NCBI GenBank assembly: GCA_022496205.1
Contig: WTXD01000074.1
Span: forward strand, 1-64,000
Reading direction: 5' to 3'
Length of the DNA: 64,000 bases
From: Gloeopeniophorella convolvens
Lineage: Eukaryota > Basidiomycota > Agaricomycetes > Russulales
The notes below the pieces were generated by a model. That model saw only the letters and a program-made list of their open reading frames with translations, was not told the origin of the DNA and ran no database searches. Position 1 is the stretch's first letter; each line of letters begins with the position of its first letter. A program made the translations under genes and the position numbers. Of this stretch, positions 9,536-21,593 are shown in pieces.

Positions 9536-11611
9536 ATGGCGTCCAAGGAGCTTGCTCGGAGCCCTGTCTTCGCATCAGTCTTAGAAGACATCAAGCTGTC
9601 CACTGAAGCGCGCGTCCAGATATCTTATGAACGCGCGCAAGCCATTGCTGCGCTGTATGGTAAGTCCATTGGGCCAATTTAACATCTGCCACTTGTTCAC
9701 GACAGCGACTCTTGCTAGCGCCGACTCGCGAAGATGTATTATCTCTCTCAGCGAACTTCTGGGCTATATTCAAGGATCCTATCTGTGCCGTGGACGGCGC
9801 AGCCTTTACACACCTGACAATACAATATAGTCTTTGTTCTGGTATCATAGCGGCTATGGGCCAAGGCCCATATATTCAGCCCATCCTCAGACAGATCCTT
9901 GATTTTGAGGTCGTGTAAGCCCAATCTCTCCTCGATCCGTGCACACGACTAAATGGGTCCCTAGGGGGCAGTTCTGCCTCACAGAAGTTGATCACGGTCT
10001 GGACGCGGCCCACCTCGAGACAACCGTTACTTTACTTCCAGATAACACTTTCCTGTTGAACACCCCTCACGAAGGCGCCGCAAAGTGTGTCGTGCTCTCT
10101 CTTTTGACATTCCTGACCTCATGAGCATCTCGAAGGTTCATGCCGCCTACGACGCCAGCCGGCATCCCCTCTGTCGCTGTCGTCTTTGCGAGGACGATTG
10201 TACGCGAACAAGACCACGGAGTGAAGCCATTCCTTGTTCACATTCATGACGGGAAGTCTATGGTGCGTGGAGTTGTGAGCAAGTGCGTCGCACGCATTGT
10301 ATATACGGAAGGTTCGAAGCTGATTAGATCACAATCATCGGCAGGCTTTTACCCCATCGCAGTGGCGTTAATCCAGTGAACCACGCCTTCACCTCATTCA
10401 ACAATGTTCGCCTCCCGCGAGGCGCACTTTTGGGAACTATCGAGAAACCTGCCGACTCCCATGCTGCATACATAGCGACCATATCTCGCCTCACCATCGG
10501 AATGGTGGCATTAACTTCGGCCATCATCTCCCAATTTGCGTTATCGTGCCACATCGTTGCGCGCTACAGCCAGCGGCGAATGGTGCACGGTTCATCCCGG
10601 AGCCTCATACCGATCATATCCTTCCAAACCCAACGCATTCCGATCCTTACAGCGCTCGCGCAGGTATTCGTCTTGCGAGCAATGCGAGATGCAACTATGA
10701 TCAACTTCTCCAAGCCTGATTTGGATCCACGCGTGCGCCACGCCATCGCCACCTTATTCAAGGTCACTTCTGTTATGCACGCGCGGGCCTCTACCTTCGA
10801 ACTAGGGGAGCGTTGCGGTGCTCAAGGTACATTTCCGATGAATCAGATCTCAGTCCATCAGGCATGTCTACGTACCTGAACCCAAGGTGCTGCATTTTTA
10901 CTGATGACATCGCGCCAGGCGGATCTGCGTGGTATCGCTGTGGCTGAAGGTGACCTTCTTGTGATCTCCATTCGTACGTCATCCTCGACGTTTCCTGAGG
11001 AAAATTACTCATTTTGTGAGATAGGTCTGGCGTCGGAACTCTTGTTGGGACGCTACGCTCTGCTACCAACGGTTTACCCAGACAACCTTCTCGCACGACA
11101 CGAGGCCGGCCTCATTTCTCAGCTCCGGGCACAACTCGCAGGGCTCGGTAATCACAGAAGTGCAGAGTACAATGCTGTACTTCTTCCAGAAGCCCTCCCG
11201 CTCGTGCAGGCAATCGGACAGCGCATTGCGTATGACGCTGCGCGCACAGCGGGCATCGACACCTGTCTCCTCGACATGTACGTCGCGACTTGCGTTCGCC
11301 AGGACGAATCGTGGTACGTTGAATCCCTCGGGATGACGCGGAGGGAGCTGCGCGCGATGGAGACACGTGCGGTGGATGCGCTGTTCCCGCAGCTGGACAA
11401 GTTCCTCACGCTGATGGACGTCGAGGCATATGTGACTGCGCCCATCGTTTCCGCGGATAGGTGGTCTGCATTCGTCGATGGCCTGCCGGTCTCCGGTGAC
11501 GGGGAGCCAGATTTGGACCTGCGCGCGGGCGCTCCGGGGCTCCCCCAGTGTGGGCAACGGCCTACGAGCCCGGCTCTACCATCCCTCTGGGTTACTTCTT
11601 CAAAGCTGTGA
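9536..11611 (+). CDS. Acyl-CoA oxidase-like flavoprotein with SKL peroxisomal signal (copy A)
   Basis: Seven exons: 9536-9659, 9719-9914, 9965-10084, 10136-10282, 10345-10861, 10919-10973, 11025-11611; 581 aa, phases close. The N-terminal helical domain is followed by the FAD/acyl-CoA motif FCLTEVDHGLDA (exon 3), the beta domain, and a long C-terminal helical region with RCGAQG and RGIAVAEGDLL. Family members oxidise acyl-CoA to 2-enoyl-CoA in peroxisomal beta-oxidation; the protein ends SSKL, a classical PTS1. It is shorter than typical fungal POX (about 700 aa), so substrate class is unknown. The intron after exon 5 uses a GC donor (CAG|GCATGT), supported because the splice restores perfect alignment and length with copy C. 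Two minus-strand relatives follow at 12153 and 15184. Confidence 0.88.
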
Positions 11612-12152
11612 TATTCCATGCGTGTTATATACATTTATGTTAACGTTCATACCTTGTTGCCCTCGGCCACGAATAGACATCTCAAACGCCAGCGTTATTC
11701 CATGCGAAATCGTATATTGGCCCAACTATCAACCGACTGGTTTTCACTGGGCCCTGGCATATGCTCCTCTGACAACGGTGGCGTAATCCGATTATCATCA
11801 GTAGCAAATCATACATACGCTTTTCTTTGCTGAGCACCTTGGGTCAAACGCTCAATCAGTGCGCTAGTGATGTCCCCACCGATTGGCACCTTTCACGCCA
11901 CCCTGGTGACATGCGAGAGGGAAAGATGGAAACTTCATTCGGAGAAGTTTTGTGACGAGACTCTGGCCCCGAAAAGAGGCGCCAACTGTTCCCAGTACCA
12001 GAAAGAGGGTCTGATGATACGGAACTTGTTGAAGGTAGTAAGCGCCAGTAGCCGCCCGACAGCAGAACGATAATGCACGATTCCGGTAATCGTAGCGGGG
12101 ACTCCCAGCGTTATCTCACAGCCTCGACGAGACGCTCCCATGTGGCTTCCGC
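11612..12152. other. Convergent spacer between acyl-CoA oxidase copies A and B
   Basis: About 540 bp between the 3' ends of two converging genes. No coding exon or RNA gene recognised. Confidence 0.5.
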
Positions 12153-14153
12153 CTAGCATGTTTCACCTGAGCGAAGCTCCATCAGCAAAGCTCCATCATG
12201 CAGAAGAGGAACCGTCACCTGGACCGCGTCTCGAGCGAAAGTCGGCACGTCCCCAAGCGGAGACACGGTCTTCACGAAATCGGCCCAATTCTCCGCGGAG
12301 GAAATGGGGGCAGTTACGTACGCGCCGACGCCCAGACGCTCAAGCAACTCGTCCAGTCACGAGAACAGCGCATCCGCCGCGCCTGCTTGCATCGCCTGCA
12401 GGCCCACGCGCGTCATCCCAAGGCGCTCGACGTACCAAGCCTCGTCCTGCCGGGCGCAGCTCGCGACATACATGTCCAGCAGGCACGCGTCGACGCCGGC
12501 TGCGCGCGGCATCATTGCGATGCGCTGCCCGATCGTCTGCACGAGCGGGAGAGACTACGGGAGGATCGTGGTGTTGTACTCTGCGCTCCGGTGGTGGCCG
12601 GTCGCCGCGAGTTGGGAACGGAGCTGAGAGAAAAGACCAGCCTCGTGCTGTGCGAGGAGGTTCTCTGGGTATGCCGTTCGGGGTAGCGTGTAGTGTCCCA
12701 GGAGGAGCTCTGACGCCAGACCTGCCAGACAAAGGTGAGGTATACATACTCCTATCTGACATGGGTGACTTCCACGTACGAATGTAGATGACGAGAATGT
12801 CTCCTGCGATAGAGATGCCGTGCATGTCAGACTAAACCGACGAAAGGGTCAGTCCGCTCACATCATCTCCATCGTGGGACGACGCACCAGCATCCTGGTA
12901 ATCTGGTTTATGACAAACATCCCCTGAGCCCCGCAGCGATCGCGAAGTTCGTTGAGCATAGCTCGTGCGCGTGTGATGACCGTCACCTTGAAGGATGTTG
13001 CAGCCGCGTGGGCAATGCGTGGGTTTAGATGTACCTCGGAACACGGCGCCGAGGCTTTGTTGCATATATCTCGAGAACAAACGCCTGAGCAAGGGCCACG
13101 AAGATCTGAACCTGCTGTGTCTGGAAGGACATGATAGGGTTTGGCCCTCCTGCTGAGTCAAAAACTACGCATCTTTGACCATAGCATGCAGCAATGTAGG
13201 TGGAAATTTCGAGCGCAGAAACGCCGTATGCACCTAGAACAAGTATGCCAACGGCCATGCAAGAGATATTGGCGAGGAATGCGGCGGGCGGGTCTGCCGG
13301 CTTGTCTGCGTCACCGCGCAATGTGGAAGTAGATTAGGGATGGCTTAGGTAGCTCGAGCCGCCGCGTTGGGGCAGAACCCTGGCGCCTGATGCGTGAGAT
13401 CGCGCAAGAGGCAGTGTTGTGATTGCACACCTCATCCCAACTCCACACGTCCGAGTTGCTCCGTCATGGACATGGACGATGAATGGTTCCACGCCGTGAT
13501 CCTTTCCTTGTACGATTGCTCTTGCGAAGATTACGGCGACGCAAGGAACACCGGCTGGGGCTGCTGGATGCATATACCTGCGCCGGTCAGTTTAGGGAAT
13601 ATTAGGCATTAACGAGACATACTTTGCAGCATCCTCGTGAGGCACGTGCAGGAGGAAGTTATTATCTGACATCATTGTAGCGGTTGCCTCTAAATAAATC
13701 GCATCCGTGGTCGACTTCAGTAAGATAGAATTGCCCGCTGCAATGCGGTGAGCACCAAAGGCGTACACGGAGAACACAACTCACTTACACCACCTCGGAG
13801 TCCAAAATTTGCTGGACAAGGACTGCAAGCGGAGTTAGGCGCAACAGAGTCCCTGCAGAGAGATTGCATTGCAGCAAAGGGCGCACCATCACTGACATAT
13901 CAAGGTAGCATAACGGGTCGCCGAGCATGGCCCAGAACTTGGGCGAGAGCGGGAAGATGTCATCTGCAGTAAGCGCCAAGAACACGAGCAGTCAGCTGTC
14001 CGATATGGGGGCCCAGCCTGTGACGCGCAGTAGAGCTTGGCGACTTACAGAGCTCGATCATAGGACTGCTTGACCTGCTCTCTGACCGGAAAGCTCGGAC
14101 TTGATTGATGGATCGAAGAGAGGACCGAGAATGAGTTCCCGAGGTGCTCTCAT
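12153..14153 (-). pseudogene. Decayed acyl-CoA oxidase-like gene (copy B)
   Basis: Homologous segments to copies A and C appear in order on the minus strand: start near ATG 14153, LTADDIFPLSPKFWAM (13785-13985), YLTEVDHG (near 13720), HEDAAKY (13640), GVPCVAVIFARAIV (13540), ALAQAFVLEI (13060), RCGAQGMF (12930) and GQRIA..LLDMYVASCARQDEAWYVE (12400-12540). Defects: a frame shift in exon 1 (near 14080), another after the TEVDHG motif (near 13700), a stop and deletion at the start of the large exon (near 13345), TAG at 12555-12557 and TGA at 12357-12359. The SKL end is lost. Clearly derived from the same family; probably non-functional. Confidence 0.85.
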
Positions 14154-15183
14154 GCTGCGCAGGCAATGCGTGGGTCCTTGACATAGCCGCAAATTCATAT
14201 CAAGTCCATGCGCCGTATGTGGTGTGAGACTGAGTGACGCAGGGACGATGGCATCAGTGACACCTCTACAACTGCTGTGACCTTATCTCGGTCGAGTCTA
14301 GCAGTACTAGTACCTGAGGCCGTCTGATGGTGTCACATAAGAGTCTTCACAACCATTAGAAGAGGAGATAATACACCTCTTCTGGTCACCCCACATGACC
14401 TCGTGCCTCGCAAGTTGTGCCTCGGGTTCTTAGGCACCGCAGAAGTGTCGATGATGCTTGACGCGGGATGAGGGACGGTGGTGTGTATTCCCAGAAAAGA
14501 GCCTAGATATGGCCACAAAGAGTCATGCATGTGCACAACCAAGGTCCAACGCACGACGAAATCTGAACGGAAGGGCGTCATAACACTGACAAAGCCTCAC
14601 GGCCCCATGGTGAGAGAATGCAGAAGGGGCTGAGCGTACGACAACTTGCTGCGCGTCGCCCGCCGGCAAGCCCCGGTCCCCCGGAAGCACTCCGAGAATA
14701 CCCCGGGAACCCGTCCCAACTGCCAGCAGTAAGTAACGGTATCCCCATCATTCAGAGGGGCTGGGGTGCGCGGCTTCATGCACATGTTGAACGGAGGCAG
14801 AGGCATCCGCGTGCGACACGGATAGTGCCCACATGTTCGCGCTGCAAACATCACCCTCAGACCTCCCGGCCACATGCTCAATGTCACCCAGAGCGCCAAT
14901 GATGGCGCTGCGCCCGCCGCCACGAAACGAGCGCCACCGCCGAGGCCAACAGATCGACTACTTTGGGTATATTTCATATGCATTAACGTTTGGCGCCACT
15001 GACAGGCTACGGCAGACTGTCCGGCATGCAAACACTAGATGGCTAACCTAATTCGAAGGCAGGAAAGAAAGAAAGAGAGAGGGAGAGAGAGAAAGAAAGA
15101 AAGAAAAAATGCGCGAAACAAAAACTTGGCAGGAAAGTCCGGGAACGCACGCCACAGCCGCCACGCAGCCCCGCGTCCACCCT
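14154..15183. other. Intergenic region between copies B and C
   Basis: No supported gene. Open frames here lack family similarity and splice logic. Contains the purine tract at 15060-15109 just downstream of copy C. Confidence 0.5.
15060..15109. repeat. Purine-only GAAA/GA microsatellite
   Basis: A 50-nt run of only A and G made from GAAA and GA units, about 75 bp beyond the stop codon of copy C, which reads as a C/T tract on the transcribed strand. Confidence 0.85.
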
Positions 15184-17416
15184 TCATAGCATTGAGCGCA
15201 CGCCGCGGTGCGGCTCGCGCATCGACGCCATCGACACGTCGCTGCTGAGCAGCGCAGCCGGTGCTAATGCCGTCACCGGGGCCGGCGCCTCCGCCTCCTC
15301 GCCAGTGCCGGGGCCCACAGCCCACACGCCGCGCGCCTCGCCGAACGTCGTGAGCCCGCCAACGAATTGCGTCCAGCGCTTGTCCGATACGATCGGCGCG
15401 ACGATGTACGGCTCGACGTCCATGCGCTCGAGGTACTCCTCGAGGTGCGGCAGCACCGCCTCGACCGCGTCCGCCTCGGCCGCGCGCAGCGCCGCGCGGC
15501 GCGCACCTGCGCACTCGACGTACCACGCCTCGTCCTGCAGCACCGCGGCCGCCTCGAACAGCGCGAGCAGCGGCGCGTCGAGCGCGGCGACGCGCGCCGC
15601 GTCGTACGCGACGCGCTGCCCGATCGCGTGCACGAGCGGCATCGCGCGCGGGAGCAGCGCGCGGCCGTATGCCGCACCGCGGTGCCCGCCTGGTGCGGCG
15701 CGCAGCGCAGCGCGCAGCTCGGCGAAGAGCCCTGCTTCGTGCCGCGCGAGGAGGCTGTCAGGGTAGCGTGGCGGCTCAATCGCGTAGCGCCCGAGGATGA
15801 GCTCGGATGCGAGGCCTGCCGGGCGAGCGGGCCGTACATTAGCGGTGGGGCACGATAGCGTGGGGTCGGGACAGCACGTACGGATGGAAATGCCCAACAG
15901 GTCGCCTTCGGCGATGGCGATCCCGCGCATGTCGGACTGTGGAGCGGCGGGGAAGAACGTGGATGTCAGTCGGACCAAGGCGGAGAGAAGGCGGCGCGAC
16001 GCACGTGCATAGCGGAGAGCTGGTTCGCCTCGAAGAGGCCCTGCGCGCCACAACGGTCGCCGAGCGCGAAGTTGGCCTCCTGCGCGGTCTGGATCATCGC
16101 GACCTTGTGCACGGTCGCGACGGCGTGGCGCACGCGCGGGTCGAGCGAGGGGTCGCAGAACCATGCGACGCACTGCTCGTGCATCTCGTGCAAGACGAAC
16201 GACTGTGCGAGCGCGGTGAGGATCGGTGTCTTCTGCGTGTGGAACTCGAGGATGGGCCGCGGCACGCCGCTCGGGTCGACGACGGTGCGTCGCAGGCTGT
16301 AGCGCGCCGCGATGTACGACGCGACCTGCAGAGAAAGCATGCCGAGCGAGCTCAGCGCGATCGTGCCGACTGCGACGCGGTAGATGTTGCGGAAGAACGC
16401 GGCGCGTATGTCGCGCGGCTTCTTGTCAACGTTTCCGAGGAGTGCGGTGGGTGGCAGCCGTACGCGGTTAAAGTAGGTCAACGAGTGGTTGACGGGACGC
16501 GAGCCGCCGCGAGACGGGAGGAGCCTGTGCAAGTAGTACATCCATGCATATCAGCTAAGCACTGGGCGCGCGAAGGCAGCCTTAGTGACATGTTGACAAC
16601 GCACTTGATTGAGACACCCGGTGTCACTATCTGCCCGTCGTGCAGCTGAAACACGAATGGCTTCACGCCGTGGTCCTCGCCGTTCACGTAGGTGTGCGCG
16701 AACACGACCGAGACGCACGGGAAGCCAGGGCTGACCGGTGATGTCGGTGGCATGAATCTGGCAACCGCAAGTGTGGCATGAGCGAGATGAGACGGCAAGT
16801 GGTAAGCACGAGCATCAGACAACGCACTTTGCAGCACTCCCCACGGGTGTGTGAAGCTCGAAGGAGCCGTCAGGAAGCTGTGTCGCAGTAGTTTCCATGT
16901 GGATGACATCAAGCCCATGGCCGACCTCAGTCAGGCAGAACTGGCCACTGTGCGCAAGAGAGCCATCAGTCGGTCGTCTAAATCACGGGATCGCGCGTCC
17001 AGCGCCTCGAACAGAGGGTGCTTACGAGACGTCAAAGTCCAGCACGCGCTGGAGGAGAGGGGCGAGCTCTGGCTGCTCGTGGACATGGGTTGCCAGCGTG
17101 CCGGCGCAGAGATTGTATTGGATAGTGAGCAGGGTCGCAGCTGCTCCATCGATGCCCGCGATGGGATCAGTATGCAAGGCCCAAAACTTTGGCGAGAGGA
17201 AGAGGACGTCCTCAGCCGTCAAGGCTAGCAGTGAAGCATCGTCGTGAGACGGGACAGCTCAACGCGGTAATCGGTCACAGAAGACGCACCGTATGCCCTC
17301 CCAATCGCCCTTGCGCGCTGATACGAGAGGCGAACGCGGTCGGCGATGGGCAGGTCTTCGCTGCGCTGGGTAAACAGAGCGGTTTGGGCGAGCTCGCGTG
17401 TAGGTCTCTGGATCAT
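15184..17416 (-). CDS. Acyl-CoA oxidase-like flavoprotein (copy C)
   Basis: Seven exons on the minus strand: 17416-17290, 17224-17026, 16947-16828, 16757-16605, 16524-16005, 15936-15882, 15815-15184; 601 aa, all phases close and every intron matches copy A in position and phase. Contains FCLTEVGHGLDV, RYSLRRTVVDPSGVPRP, RVRHAVATVHKVAM, GDRCGAQGLFEANQL and RGIAIAEGDLLGISIR. Family role: FAD-dependent acyl-CoA oxidation, peroxisomal beta-oxidation. The C-terminus is RSML, an SKL variant that may or may not target peroxisomes. Compared with copy A the last exon is longer and richer in Ala and GC. Intact and probably expressed. Confidence 0.88.
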
Positions 17417-18999
17417 TGTGCGCGTTTGGGAAAGACAAGCTGTGAGCTTCTCTGGGCTGATGCATCAGCGGAACGCAGCTTTATTATAGAACGGCTGGGA
17501 AAGCGTCCCTGGCCGACTCCTCGATTGAGAAAGAACGCAAGTCGCATCAATACTCCGCATGTACCCGTGGTCGCTGGTATCGGTAAAGAAGCGACATGTC
17601 TGAATTTAATCTTCTCACGTTAGGAGGATCACTGCGCTATCCCGGGAAGTGGTGAGGCTTCGTCCAATGTCCAAATTTTGAGCTGATGCCTTCGCTCCCC
17701 TGCTTCAGACTTCGTCAGGGTATCCGCATACATTCTGCAAACCACTAAGCACAGTTTCAGCCTTTTCCAATAAGATTTGAGCGTACCAGAGCGAAGCCAG
17801 AAACCAGAGGTAATCCGCGGCGAGAGCTGCGCGCACGTCACGGGTACACTAGTGCACCTGCAGCAATCCGTCTGTCGCGCTTGCCTCGCCTACCGATCAC
17901 GATCGGGGAGGCTCCAAAGTGGTGAGACACACGGCCGTACTACGGAAGGCTGCCAAAGTGCAACTGCGATCGGGATTAGATCGGAGATCGAATATACATG
18001 CCACGCTGAGCCTGGCCCGTCCAGAGGAGATCCTCCGTGTGCAATGTCCCACTAACACTAGCCTCTCGCATCAGCATACAGCTCAAACCGAAGCCGTATT
18101 GGCTCTTTTGCCCGGGTTCGACATGAAATCACACAAGGAGATGGACGATATCTACCCGATCCTCGGTGGCGAATATCGAGATAATCCAATCAGCCGTTGA
18201 CACTCTCGATGCCAATCATTCATCATATCCAGTGATAGCGGGTTGCTTGTTTTCTGCGATCGGGCGGGGTCGGCTTGTACGGAGACAGCCAAGTGCGGCT
18301 AGTTTGAACAGGTGGGTGCAGTCATATTGGAGGCATGACCATCGTCCGCTGGAAGTCGTTTCATAACAATCGAGGCTATCACGCATCAGTGAGCTGCCAA
18401 GCGTGACGCTGTTCGTCGCCTGCTTCAAGTCCTGCATGAATGGGAGTAAACTAGGTAAGTATTGGTCACTATGGATACGCTCCCAGGCGTGCGCTGCGCG
18501 GTCCAGGTCTGGGCAACAGAAGCTGGCCAATTGAGTGGAAAGACGGAAAGAACACCGACGCAAACTCACAATCACATGTACGCTGCTTCTCGACTTCCAG
18601 AAGCAGTAGCACCCAGGGAACCATGCCTTGACCATGTCCCACCCTCCGACGTTCACGAGCTGTCGGGCGCGTGTGGAAAACGCACTTACTTAGCCTATCT
18701 GTGGCCTGTCAATTTTGCTGGCGCTTTTGACATAAAGCCGATGGGCGCTGTACTTGGAGCAATACGAGGCACGATCCTGCCTACCAGCGCGCGGCGATTT
18801 CGTGGTTGCGGACGAGTCTCTCACCAGATCACGACAGATGCGATGAGAGCGCCTGAGAGCACCAGAGGAAAACTCAAGGCACCTGTCGAAGCGTCCGCCA
18901 AGTCGCCGAGACAGGTCTAGCACACTTCTAGTCGCTGGTCACCAGGCTTGTCATGAGTGGGGCTGTCGTTCTAAAGCAGAATTATACAAGTGGTCTATT
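17417..18999. other. Intergenic region, nothing recognised
   Basis: 1.6 kb upstream of copy C and downstream of ATP23. A 146-codon frame at 18216-18656 (minus) and a hydrophobic stretch near 18840-18900 (minus) were examined; neither could be tied to a family or extended by splicing. Confidence 0.45.
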
Positions 19000-19926
19000 C
19001 TAGTATATCTGGCAGCGCAGCCGACTAGTCAGCCCACGGTGGGAAATGGACCTGGCGGGCCGCGACTCACCTCGTCGAACGGCCGCGTGTCGTTGAAACA
19101 GCTCTCCCAGACCTCGTTCACGGCCCGCTCCGCGGTCACCTTGTCCGGGCAATGTGGGTTCGCCATGACAGACATGACAGCGCGGCGGCGGACGCATGCC
19201 TAAGGTGCGCGATCAGCGTGGGCGCGGAGGCGCGTACGGCAGCGCCGCGCGGGCGTGGGCACACCTGATGTTGCTTCGAGATGGAGAAGATGCCGCGCTG
19301 GAGCTCGCGGCCCCAGGAGCAGTCGCCGCTGAGGCTGTTCGCGCGAATCTGGTGCGCATGCATGAGTGGGCATTCCGGCGCGGGAGAAGAGAAGCGCAGG
19401 GGGGCGCACCTCGCTGCAGGCGTGGTGGCGCAGGTCGGTCCAGTCGACCTTGAACACGGCGTGGTCGTACATGTGGACGAGCTCGTGGACGACGGTGTGC
19501 TCCATGTGCTTCTTGTTGAGGAAGTTGCCCTGGCAGAGGACGACGGCGCCGGCCTCGGGGGAGAAGCCGCCCGAGCGGGTGAGGTCGCAGGGGAGGCAGG
19601 GGATGTGCGCGGGCGTGACGTCGGCGCCGGCGAGCTTGAGGTGCTTGAGCATGAACTGCACCGACGGGCCTGCGACGCCATCACCGTCGTTGTTGAGCAA
19701 CTGGACAGCGCAGAAGGAGAGGAGACGCACTGTAACTGAGGAGGTCCTTCTTCCACCGTTCGCAGTTGCGGCGGTTGATGGCAAAGACGCGCTCGTCGGG
19801 GTCGACGCCGTAGCCGGTGAGGAGCGAGAACTCCCTACGCCATTTCCTGAATATTTTGCTGTCTGCGGCGGGCGCGGCGGTCGTTGCAGACGGAGGGGAC
19901 GACGGAGAGGCGGGTGAGTCGCTCAT
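19000..19926 (-). CDS. ATP23: ATP23, mitochondrial inner-membrane metalloprotease and ATP synthase chaperone
   Basis: Five exons on the minus strand: 19926-19731, 19669-19410, 19348-19265, 19199-19071, 19008-19000; 225 aa, phases close. The zinc-protease motif HELVH sits in exon 2 within [14 protein letters not shown], followed by [15 protein letters not shown] and [12 protein letters not shown], all hallmarks of Atp23. The last exon encodes only Ile-Tyr and the stop, giving the usual ending PFDEIY. In yeast Atp23 processes the Atp6 precursor in the intermembrane space and helps assemble Fo. The start ATG at 19926 is 118 bp from the divergent Rab-like gene. Confidence 0.93.
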
Positions 19927-20043
19927 TCGACCGTCGTGGCGCGCGTCAAGCCTCGGCGGCCGCGCCGCTGCGCTCCTCCTCGTCCGCAACACTCATGCCC
20001 CGTCCCCGACGTTGAGCCCATCGCCCCCGCCGACGACCACCTC
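19927..20043. promoter_or_regulatory. Very short divergent promoter region (ATP23 / Rab-like gene)
   Basis: Only 117 bp separate two divergent start codons. GC-rich, no TATA box seen. Both 5' UTRs and the core promoters must fit or overlap here. Confidence 0.6.
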
Positions 20044-21376
20044 ATGCGCACCGTCAAGCTCGTCGTCATCGGCAACTCTGGCGTCGGAAAGACGAGCCTC
20101 CGCGGCCAGGTCTGCCCGCGCGCAGCTCCCCGCAGGACCGTACTGCGCAAACTGACCGCACTCCCCCTGCAGTACGTCTCGGGCCACTTTTCGACGGGCT
20201 ACCGCGCAACCATCGGCGCGGATTTCATCTCCAAGACGCTCCCGCACCCCTCGAACCCAGACGAGTCGGTGACGCTCCAGATCTGGGTCCGCTTCCTCCT
20301 CTCCCTGCGCAGCGCGCTTACCCGCACCGCTCACGCGACAACGACCGCAGGATACAGCCGGCCAAGAGCGCTTCTCCTCGCTCTCCGCCGCCTTCTTCCG
20401 CGGCGCCGACGCCGCGCTGCTCATGTACGACGTGAACCAGCCCGCGACGCTGCACGCGCTCGCGCGCTGGTGGGCCGAGTTCCGCGCGCGCGCGCCGCTC
20501 GCGGACGACGACGTCGCGGATTACCCGCTCGTCGTCGTCGGCAACAAGACCGACCTCGTCCGCGGCGCCGCGGACGCGGCCGTCTCCGAGGCCGCCGCGC
20601 GGCGCTTCCTCGCCGAGCTCGTCCCGCTGCCCGCCTCGCGCGCGGACAGCCCCGTCACGCCCGAGGACGAGGACGACGCCGTGGACGACGTAGATCCGGG
20701 CGCGGACGGCGCAGGCTGGACGCCGCGCGTCGCGAGCGGGTCGGACGACGAAGCCGCGGACCCGCGCGCGATCGTGCTCGTCGACGAGACAGGCGAACCG
20801 GCGGCCCGCGCGCTCGCGAACGACAGCGCCGCGGAGCCAGACGCGCTCGCGCTCGCGCTGCCGCCGCGCACGGCGCCGCTCGACCTCGCCGCGCAGCACC
20901 ACCGCCACCGGCGCGCGTCCAAGTCGCGCTCGCGCAGCTCGCAGCTGCGCGCGGGCGGCGGCACGCTGAGCTCGACCGCGACGGGCTGGACGGCGTTCCA
21001 CACGCCCGCGTCGTCCTTCGGCGACGGCTACGTGTCCGCGCGCTCGACGCCGCCGCCGCCGTCCCCCGCGCTGCGCCCGCGCGCGCTGTCGACGTCCACC
21101 GCGTCGACGTCGAGCGCGCCGACGATCACGCCCGCGCGCTACGCTGCCGCGCGCCCGCCGCGCGGCCCGCGGCTGTTCTTCGCGTCGGCCAAGACGGGTG
21201 CGAGTGTGCCGGACGTGTTTGCGTACGTCGCGGCGCGCGTGGTGATGCGGTGGGAGTGGGAGGAGGCGCGGGGCGACGTGCGCGCGCGCGCGAGCACGGT
21301 GCAGCTCGGCGATGCGGCGAGCACGAATACTGCGGAGGCGCGGCGGCGGGCGTGGCAGGCGTGCTGTACGTCGTGA
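20044..21376 (+). CDS. Rab-family GTPase (Rab7-like core) with ~175-residue insertion
   Basis: Three exons: 20044-20109, 20173-20286, 20351-21376; 401 aa. All G-motifs are present: GNSGVGKTS (P-loop), the RATIGADF switch I, DTAGQERF, NKTD (about residues 125-128) and SAK (about 339-341). Switch I and the GADF stretch are most like Rab7/Ypt7, which acts in vacuole and late endosome fusion. Between NKTD and SAK lie about 210 residues instead of the usual 30 or so; this insert is Ala/Asp/Ser/Arg-rich with low complexity and no recognisable domain. The C-terminus ACCTS has a double-cysteine arrangement suited to geranylgeranylation. The insert is a continuous open frame, too long for a local intron. 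Confidence 0.85.
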
Positions 21377-21593
21377 GCGCGAGCGGCGGGCTCTGGCTAT
21401 CTTATCCGTGCTATCTATCATGCGTCTGCTCGGTCTGGGCGTGCTGGACTCTTGTTGTCTGCTTGCTGTGATGTCTCCTGAGGACTGTTGAAGAGGATGC
21501 GGATACTCCGCAGCTAATTGTACACTATTGCGCGTACATACATGCAGTGCAGTGTTGTTATTACAGCGCCCGACTCGCCTCGTACACCCCAGC

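Noticed and set aside
12140..12787. 215-codon plus-strand frame over acyl-CoA oxidase copy B
   Set aside because: Antisense to recognisable oxidase segments (GQRIA, LLDMYVASCARQDEAWYVE); no independent similarity.
15273..15858. Several long frames on both strands inside acyl-CoA oxidase copy C
   Set aside because: All are alternative readings of its GC-rich last exon, whose frame is fixed by homology to copy A.
19936..21471. 511-codon plus-strand frame overlapping the Rab-like gene
   Set aside because: Its start uses a non-ATG codon and it reads through both introns; the G-motifs DTAGQERF and NKTD lie in the spliced frame instead.
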